In this document: piece by piece, positions 58,679-64,000 of the stretch
Layout: each line of letters opens with the position of its first letter
How positions within the stretch are numbered: the stretch's first letter is position 1
Assembly: GCF_900753045.1 (NCBI RefSeq)
Contig: NZ_CAADXO010000017.1
Location: forward strand, 1 to 64,000
Source: an uncultured Phascolarctobacterium sp.
Lineage (GTDB): Bacteria; Bacillota; Negativicutes; Acidaminococcales; Acidaminococcaceae
Direction: 5' to 3'
DNA length: 64,000 nucleotides
The notes under the pieces: model-generated
Told to the model about the DNA's origin: nothing
What the model saw: only the letters and a program-made list of their open reading frames with translations
Database searches by the model: none
Position numbers and translations under genes: made by a program

Positions 58679-59727
58679 CAGCCCTCTGCCACCTTTTCCT
58701 GATAAATTTTATAGACCATATCCGGCGTTATATCATGCATACAATGCCAGTTGTCGCACTTTTTCTTTAAGCAGCCTGCACATTTTGCCGGAGAAAGCAG
58801 TACTGTGGAATTTTTGCTGCCATATGGTCCGGTGCGGTCAGCCTTCGTCGGTCCGTACATCGCCACAAGCGGCTTTTTCAGTGCCGCCGCAAAATGCAGC
58901 GGGCCGGTATCCGCACTGATATAGAAGCTGCAGCCCTTTATCAGCGCCGCCAGCTCACGCAGGCTTGTCTGTCCAGTCAAATCGATAACCAACGAGCTTG
59001 CTGTGCCTTCGGCAATCTTCTGTCCCTTGACAGCATCGTCCGGACCACCTGCCAGCACTACAGCAGTACCGTCAGCCGTAAGCTTTTTCGCCAGCTCGAT
59101 ATAATGCTCAACCGGCCATTCCTTCGTCCACCAGCGTGCGCCGGGAACGATAACAACGTAGCTGCCGCCCTGCCAGCCGGCTTCCTGCAGCTTGTGCTGC
59201 ACCGAAGCTGTTTCCTTGCTCAAATCCGGCATTGGAAATTCCACATCATCCAACGAATCAACCTTAGCACCAAGATAACGCGCCACATCCAGATAGCGCT
59301 CAATAACATGATCCTTGCTATGACTGCCGCCAATCGCCTTGCTCACAAGCCCGCTGCCCTCACGCATTTCACAATAGCCGATGCGGTTATCGCAGCCGCT
59401 GATAGCAGCCAACACCGCACTTTTGAAAAGGCCCTGCATATCTATCACCAGGTCAAAATGCTTGCTATGCAGCAACGTGCGCATTTCGCAAAAATATTTC
59501 AGCTTATCATTGAAGCCCAGCTTATTAAATTTTACCTTATCAAAATAAAGCACCTCGTCAATCACCGGCGGGTCCGGTACAAAGCCGGCAAACTGCGGAT
59601 GCACCAGCCAGGTGATTTTTGCCTTGGGATAACGCTTGCGCAGCGCCGCCGCAAAGGGCAGGGTGTGCAGGATATCGCCCAAAGAACTCATTTTGATTAA
59701 CAGGATATTCCGATACTCCATTATCAT
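58678..59727 (-). CDS. waaC: LPS heptosyltransferase I, GT9 family (WaaC-like)
   Basis: A 349-residue GT9 enzyme: NILLIKMSSLGDILHTLPFA (about 6-25), AKITWLVHPQFAGFVPD, VIDMQGLFKSAVLAA (the catalytic-Asp region of WaaC), GARWWTKEWPVEHY and SADTGPLHFAAALKKPLVAM. It transfers the first heptose to Kdo. The start ATG overlaps the gmhB stop (ATGA). Its closeness to E. coli-type WaaC motifs makes it the better candidate of the two for heptosyltransferase I. Confidence 0.88.
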   Translation of the reverse strand: MIMEYRNILLIKMSSLGDILHTLPFAAALRKRYPKAKITWLVHPQFAGFVPDPPVIDEVLYFDKVKFNKLGFNDKLKYFCEMRTLLHSKHFDLVIDMQGLFKSAVLAAISGCDNRIGYCEMREGSGLVSKAIGGSHSKDHVIERYLDVARYLGAKVDSLDDVEFPMPDLSKETASVQHKLQEAGWQGGSYVVIVPGARWWTKEWPVEHYIELAKKLTADGTAVVLAGGPDDAVKGQKIAEGTASSLVIDLTGQTSLRELAALIKGCSFYISADTGPLHFAAALKKPLVAMYGPTKADRTGPYGSKNSTVLLSPAKCAGCLKKKCDNWHCMHDITPDMVYKIYQEKVAEG

Positions 59728-60230
59728 CTCTCGCTTACAATATTTTTTACGAAATCCAGCAGATTGCCGCCCGTGAAAAGATAGCCTTCTACACCGGCAG
59801 CCTCCGCTGCTTCCACATCGCGCTTGCTGTCACCGATAAGAAAGCTCTGCTCATTATCGATAGCATATTCTGCCAACGCCTGCAGCAGCATTCCCGGTTT
59901 GGGCTTGCGACAGTCGCACACACCGGTATATTCCGGCACGCTGCCCTCGGGATGATGCGGGCAATAATAGATTTTTTCTATTTTACCGCCTGCAGCAGAA
60001 ATTTCCTGCTGCATATAAGCATGCAGCTCATCCATCTGCTCTACTGTATAATAACCGCGCGCAATACCGCTCTGGTTAGTTACAATAAAAATTTTATAGC
60101 CAAGCTGCGTCAGATATGCCACAGCCTCGCGGGCGCCGTCAATCCAGCGCAGGTCTTCTTTTTTATAGAGATAGGCTACATCAACATTGAGCACACCGTC
60201 TCTATCGAAAAATACCGCCTTAGCCTTCAT
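59724..60230 (-). CDS. gmhB: D-glycero-beta-D-manno-heptose 1,7-bisphosphate 7-phosphatase
   Basis: The start is set at ATG 60230 (MKAKAVFFDRDGVLN), 11 nt inside the hldD reading frame; the longer frame is an extension into that gene. The 168-residue HAD phosphatase has the nucleophile motif FFDRDGVLN (about 7-15), TNQSGIARGYY, the Zn-binding CPHHPEG...CDCRKPKPGM loop characteristic of GmhB, and LIGDSKRDVEAAEAAG. It removes the 7-phosphate in ADP-heptose synthesis. Confidence 0.93.
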   Translation of the reverse strand: MKAKAVFFDRDGVLNVDVAYLYKKEDLRWIDGAREAVAYLTQLGYKIFIVTNQSGIARGYYTVEQMDELHAYMQQEISAAGGKIEKIYYCPHHPEGSVPEYTGVCDCRKPKPGMLLQALAEYAIDNEQSFLIGDSKRDVEAAEAAGVEGYLFTGGNLLDFVKNIVSER

Positions 60231-61194
60231 AAACGTAGTAACCGCCGGTCTTGTCAAGCAGCTGGCAATATTCCTCAGCAGCCTCTTCAATCGGAGTAAA
60301 GCCTCCGTCATAGCCTGCTGCCAAAAGGTTGATGTCATCTGCTTCGGTAAAGCTCTGGTATTTGCCCTTCAGTACCTCAGGGAACGGCACATATTCCAGC
60401 TCGCCGCTGCCAAAGTGGTTCAGCACAGCCTTAGCCAAAGTATTGAACTGATGCGCATGGCCGGTACCGCAGTTGAAAATACCGCTGATTTCCGGATGAT
60501 CCCAGAAATAGAAGTTTACCTTAACAACGTCCTTTACATACACAAAGTCACGTGTATGCTCGCCCGGGCCATAGCCTGCGTACTCACCAAACAGACGAAC
60601 TTTATGTTCTGCCTTCCATTGGTTGTACATTTGGTAAATCATGGAAGCCATTTTACCCTTATGGTTCTCCTGCGGACCATATACGTTGAAATAACGCAGG
60701 CCTACTACCTGGCTTTGTGCCTGCGGCAGCAGACGGCGCAGATAGTTATCAAAGAACAGCTTGGAGAAAGCATAAACATTCAGTGCTTCCTCGCACGCAG
60801 GCTCCTCACGGAAGCCATGAGCACCGCTGCCATAGGTGGAAGCAGAAGAAGCATACATCATCTGAATCTTTCTGTCGAGGCAAAAATGCAGCACGTTTTT
60901 AGTATACTCAAAGTTGTTTTCCATCATGTATTTGCCATTATATTCCATAGTATCGGAGCAAGCGCCCTCATGGAAGATAACGTCGATTTTCTCATGATTG
61001 AATTTGCCTGCTTTCAAAGCATCCATGAAAGCATACTTATCCATATAATCCTTAACCTTCAGGCCTTGGATATTTTTAAATTTAACCATGTTGGTCAGGT
61101 TATCGACAACAAGAATGTCATCAATACCACGGTCATTTAAGCCTTTAACAATATTACTGCCGATAAAACCGGCACCACCAGTTACGATAATCAT
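60220..61194 (-). CDS. hldD: ADP-L-glycero-D-manno-heptose 6-epimerase
   Basis: A 324-residue extended SDR enzyme. MIIVTGGAGFIGSNIVKGLN (1-20) binds NADP; EGACSDTMEYNGKYMMENNF and YASSASTYGSG are family motifs; the catalytic YAFSKLFFDNY (YxxxK) lies at about residue 140; RYFNVYGPQENHKGKMAS follows. It converts ADP-D-glycero- to ADP-L-glycero-heptose, the form used by WaaC/WaaF. ATGA overlap with hldE; 11-nt overlap with gmhB. Confidence 0.95.
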   Translation of the reverse strand: MIIVTGGAGFIGSNIVKGLNDRGIDDILVVDNLTNMVKFKNIQGLKVKDYMDKYAFMDALKAGKFNHEKIDVIFHEGACSDTMEYNGKYMMENNFEYTKNVLHFCLDRKIQMMYASSASTYGSGAHGFREEPACEEALNVYAFSKLFFDNYLRRLLPQAQSQVVGLRYFNVYGPQENHKGKMASMIYQMYNQWKAEHKVRLFGEYAGYGPGEHTRDFVYVKDVVKVNFYFWDHPEISGIFNCGTGHAHQFNTLAKAVLNHFGSGELEYVPFPEVLKGKYQSFTEADDINLLAAGYDGGFTPIEEAAEEYCQLLDKTGGYYVYEG

Positions 61195-62681
61195 AATTTG
61201 CCCTCCTTAACCATGTTGGCAATCTTTTCCACCACACCGGTTGTGGAATAACCATCTTCAAATTCTATAATGCGCACCTCACCGGCATATTCACGACCGG
61301 CAACCTCCTCAGGCTTATAATCGCCGCCCTTGACTAAAATGTCAGGACGAATCTTTTCAATCAGCTCGGTCGGAGTATCCTGATCAAACAGCACCACGGC
61401 ATCTACGCAGGCCAGCGCAGCCAGTACACGCGCACGATCCAGCTCATGCACCAAAGGTCTGGTCTCGCCCTTCAGGCGGCGTACAGAAGCGTCTGTGTTC
61501 AGGCCTACAATCAGGTGCTTGCCAAGGTTACGCGCCTTCTCCAGATACGTTACATGGCCTACATGCAGAATATCGAAACAGCCGTTGGTAAAAACAATCT
61601 TTTCGCCGCAGGCTCTCCAGGTTGCCGCCAACGAAGCAATCTCCTGCCAGCTCAGCGTGCGATAGCCACGTCCCTGCTTGCGCTCCTCCGTCAGCAAATC
61701 CTTCAGCAGCTCGTCACGGTGTACAGGATAAGTGCCAACCTTCGCCACAACAATACCTGCAGCACGGTTTGCCATATAAACAGCGTCAGCCAGCGCCAGC
61801 TTGCCGGCAACACCGGCCAGAAGCGTAGCCGCCACCGTATCACCGGCACCGGAAACATCAAACACCTCAATGGCGGTAGCAGGGCTGTGCAGCACCTGCT
61901 CAGCGTTAACCAGACTCATGCCACGCTCACTGCGGGTAACAACAACATTTTTGATATGGAATTTTTCGCGTGCAGCCTGCGCCATGCTGACAACGGCTTC
62001 ATCAGAGTTTTCACGCTGACAGCCTGCAGCCTCACACATTTCCTTTAAATTAGGCGTAATAAAATCACAGCCGTCATATTTAGACCAGTCTGCTCCCTTA
62101 GGATCAATCAACACCGGTATATCATAGGCCTTGCCCTGAGCAATCACCCATTGGCAAAAATCATCCGAGCAGACACCCTTGGCATAATCGGAAACAATAA
62201 TGCCATCCAAGCCTTCGTCAAGCAAGCCTGCCAGCCAATGACGCAGCTCAATAATTTCTTCGGGGAACAAATCGCCGGTTTCTTCAAAATCAAGTCGCAG
62301 CATCTGCTGGTTACCGCCCAAAACACGCAGCTTGGTAATAGTCTTGCGGCGTTTGCTTTTCACCAGTCCCTGATGATTGATGCCTGCATCATCCATCAGC
62401 TTTTCCAGCAGCAGACGGTTTTCATCATCACCTGTCACACCGCCCATAAAAACCTGACATTCCAGATGTGCCAGATTGGCAGCAACGTTTGCTGCACCGC
62501 CCAGCACGGAATTTATCTTTGTAATACGTGTTACCGGTACAGGTGCTTCCGGAGAAATGCGTTTAACCTCACCCTGGAAATATCTGTCCAGCATTACATC
62601 GCCGATAACAGCAATGCGTACATTTTTAATCTGTTCCGCTAAAAAAGTTGTTACAGCTAAATCAGCCAAATTATTCACCAT
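61191..62681 (-). CDS. hldE: Bifunctional heptose-7-phosphate kinase / heptose-1-phosphate adenylyltransferase
   Basis: A 496-residue two-domain enzyme. The kinase half (about 1-320) is PfkB-type: VIGDVMLDRYFQGEVKRISP, GGAANVAANLAHL and the catalytic VSGAGDTVAATLLAG. The adenylyltransferase half (about 350-490) has FTNGCFDILHVGHVTYLEKA (HxGH) and VKGGDYKPEEVAG. The start at ATG 62681 lies 11 nt inside gmhA; a GTG at 62693 is possible. The enzyme performs both activation steps, so the pathway from sedoheptulose-7-P to ADP-heptose is complete in this operon. Confidence 0.95.
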   Translation of the reverse strand: MVNNLADLAVTTFLAEQIKNVRIAVIGDVMLDRYFQGEVKRISPEAPVPVTRITKINSVLGGAANVAANLAHLECQVFMGGVTGDDENRLLLEKLMDDAGINHQGLVKSKRRKTITKLRVLGGNQQMLRLDFEETGDLFPEEIIELRHWLAGLLDEGLDGIIVSDYAKGVCSDDFCQWVIAQGKAYDIPVLIDPKGADWSKYDGCDFITPNLKEMCEAAGCQRENSDEAVVSMAQAAREKFHIKNVVVTRSERGMSLVNAEQVLHSPATAIEVFDVSGAGDTVAATLLAGVAGKLALADAVYMANRAAGIVVAKVGTYPVHRDELLKDLLTEERKQGRGYRTLSWQEIASLAATWRACGEKIVFTNGCFDILHVGHVTYLEKARNLGKHLIVGLNTDASVRRLKGETRPLVHELDRARVLAALACVDAVVLFDQDTPTELIEKIRPDILVKGGDYKPEEVAGREYAGEVRIIEFEDGYSTTGVVEKIANMVKEGKL

Positions 62682-63234
62682 CCACCAGCTCACATAAAAT
62701 GTGGCCTATCAAAATATGCATTTCCTGCGCACGAGCAGTAACCTTCGCCGGTACAGCAATGCACTCGTCGCATAGCAATTTCATTTTGCCGCCGCCCTCA
62801 GCCGTCATGCCTACGCAGAAAACACCCATGCTCTTGGCCAGCTCAACAGCTTCCACAACATTAGCGCTGTTGCCGCTAGTAGAAATGCCTACCAGCACAT
62901 CACCTGGACGTGCGAGCGCCTGCACCTGACGCACGAAAACCTTATCATAGCCGTAATCGTTGCCGACAGCAGTCAGAATAGAGGTATCTACCGTCAGTGC
63001 GATAGCAGGCAGACCAGCGCGTTCCTTTTGAAAGCGGCCTACAAACTCGGCAGCCAGATGCTGGCTGTCGGCGGCACTGCCGCCGTTGCCGCAGAACAAA
63101 ACCTTGTTGCCATTGGCCAACGCCTTTTTTACTTCTACAGCAATGCGCTCAATCTGTGCCAGGATATCGCTGTTCATAACAGCATTTGCCACCTGCAGAT
63201 GGTCCAGAAAGCGTTGCTTAATAATCTCTCTCAT
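62671..63234 (-). CDS. gmhA: Phosphoheptose (sedoheptulose 7-phosphate) isomerase
   Basis: A 187-residue SIS-domain isomerase: KVLFCGNGGSAADSQHLAAE (about 44-63), FVGRFQKERAGLPAIAL, TDTSILTA-like VDTSILTAVGNDY, and GISTSGNSANVVEAVELA (about 115-132) are the GmhA signatures. It makes D-glycero-D-manno-heptose 7-phosphate, the first step of ADP-heptose synthesis. It is the first heptose gene, beginning 11 nt after the barrel protein gene upstream. Confidence 0.95.
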   Translation of the reverse strand: MREIIKQRFLDHLQVANAVMNSDILAQIERIAVEVKKALANGNKVLFCGNGGSAADSQHLAAEFVGRFQKERAGLPAIALTVDTSILTAVGNDYGYDKVFVRQVQALARPGDVLVGISTSGNSANVVEAVELAKSMGVFCVGMTAEGGGKMKLLCDECIAVPAKVTARAQEMHILIGHILCELVDGE

Positions 63235-63245
63235 TTTCTACCTCA

Positions 63246-64000
63246 TTACCAGTTTACAAAATCAAACTTAGCTTCAAATGCACTGTCTTTATCATTAGTA
63301 TCTCTATGCTTGTAAATCAAGGAAAGCTGCCAGCAGCAGAACTTATGCGTCCAGCTGTATCTTGTTTCATAGTTTTCCTTTTTGTCTAAATCATAACGGT
63401 TGACAATGGTAAAGCTGTTCTTGTCATCCATAATGTATTGCAGACCATTGCGCAGCTCTTTTGCCATATCAGGCTGATCATAGGTAAATACATCTGTCGT
63501 AAAATCTTCACGATAATAGCCAACCCAGGTATTCCAATGCGGACTGATTTTCTGACCTAAGGTTGCATAATAAACATTGGTAGACTGTAAAGAATCCTCA
63601 GCGCTCTCACGTGTCCATTTCTTGCCGATTGTCAAATCCAAAGAGGTATTTTTGCTGTTGAACAGATAAATGCGGTCATGGTTAAGGAAGGCACCGTATT
63701 CTGTATGCCAGCTCTTACGTCCGCTATCATCATTCTTCCACAAACCTCGTTCAAAGTAAGCACTGTAGGATAAGGGAAGACCTGGTGCAATATGATGGTT
63801 TTTATAATCAAAGCGGATGTTGTTCTGCTTCTCTACCCATTCATCATCATCCTCATACCAGCCGTTTTCATAGGTAACCTTAAAGTTGCGCTCGTTATGT
63901 TCCAATCCGTAAACAGGTTTATAGCCGGCCTTACTGTAATAATTTAAATCAGCATAAATTGTATCCTTATCTCCTAACGGACGCTCATAGGAAAGATTTA
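63246..64000 (-). CDS. C-terminal part of an outer-membrane beta-barrel protein, LptD-like (runs off the right edge)
   Basis: The reading frame is open to the window's right edge (ATGs upstream lie outside), so about 250 C-terminal residues are seen. The sequence alternates charged/polar and aromatic residues in strands (NLSYERPLGDKDTIYADLNY, GWYEDDDEWVEKQNNIRFDY, HWNTWVGYYREDF) and ends in an aromatic residue (KFDFVNW), the C-terminal signature of outer-membrane barrels. The KAGYKPVYGLEHNERN-type strands and location directly before gmhA resemble LptD of Negativicutes, which inserts LPS into the outer leaflet. A different barrel is possible. Confidence 0.55.
   Translation of the reverse strand, partial: NLSYERPLGDKDTIYADLNYYSKAGYKPVYGLEHNERNFKVTYENGWYEDDDEWVEKQNNIRFDYKNHHIAPGLPLSYSAYFERGLWKNDDSGRKSWHTEYGAFLNHDRIYLFNSKNTSLDLTIGKKWTRESAEDSLQSTNVYYATLGQKISPHWNTWVGYYREDFTTDVFTYDQPDMAKELRNGLQYIMDDKNSFTIVNRYDLDKKENYETRYSWTHKFCCWQLSLIYKHRDTNDKDSAFEAKFDFVNW

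Overview
The window looks like chromosome of an anaerobic, diderm Firmicute of the Negativicutes, most like a succinate-consuming Phascolarctobacterium/Acidaminococcaceae-type organism. Three things point there: a Na+-pumping methylmalonyl-CoA decarboxylase next to a split methylmalonyl-CoA mutase and a succinate/propionyl-CoA:CoA transferase (succinate to propionate); a full ADP-heptose/LPS inner-core operon ending in an outer-membrane beta-barrel gene (true outer membrane); and Firmicute-style regulation (T-box, strong GGAGG ribosome binding sites, DRTGG and HATPase regulators). The genus is inference. Most genes lie on the minus strand.

Layout. 1-9 kb: succinate-to-propionate energy cassette, transcribed leftward from about 8.93 kb (CoA transferase, mutase large and small subunits, MeaB, epimerase, decarboxylase alpha/delta/gamma/beta), with stable hairpins at several gene junctions. 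9-17.7 kb: NAD(P)-linked, probably electron-bifurcating [FeFe] hydrogenase operon (hndA/B/C/D-like) preceded by a second, degenerate sensory-type [FeFe] hydrogenase with PHP, DRTGG and HATPase partners. 17.7-20.5 kb: methionine biosynthesis (metY, metA) under a T-box leader whose specifier appears to be AUG. 20.6-23 kb: a decaying accessory patch built on a duplicated 255-bp leader, an Rpn-family nuclease gene, DUF2442 genes, a truncated DUF4160 gene and a 3 x 41-bp tandem repeat. 23-34 kb: AT-rich surface polysaccharide/LPS decoration genes (rmlB, glycosyltransferases, acyltransferases, two phosphoethanolamine transferases), one interrupted at a G8 tract and carrying a (TA)n spacer, so probably phase-variable. 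34-39 kb: AAA+ ATPase, MATE exporter, ABC-F protein. 38.8-45.5 kb: toxin-rich accessory island with barstar/lipoprotein barnase, Fic, a 1044-residue ArdC-metallopeptidase-Sel1 protein, two unknown proteins, and a tandem type I toxin-antitoxin locus (28-residue holin-like toxin plus two small RNAs). 45.7-55 kb: soluble fumarate-reductase-like FrdAB followed upstream by FlxABCD-HdrABC, with a MITE-like palindromic element in the gap on each side of flx-hdr. 55.4-64 kb: Na+/alanine symporter, then the overlapping heptose operon gmhA-hldE-hldD-gmhB-waaC-waaF and the C-terminal part of an LptD-like protein.

How it fits together. The decarboxylase exports Na+ and the alanine symporter uses the Na+ gradient. 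The hydrogenase and the Hdr-Flx complex are both NAD(H)/ferredoxin-linked flavin enzymes that can balance redox carriers; the adjacent FrdAB suggests that fumarate/succinate chemistry is attached to the Hdr-Flx system. That link is the most attractive candidate for an undescribed complex here. The best candidate for a new small system is the tandem holin-like toxin/antisense RNA locus at 44.98-45.48 kb. No tRNA, rRNA, CRISPR array or complete insertion sequence was seen.
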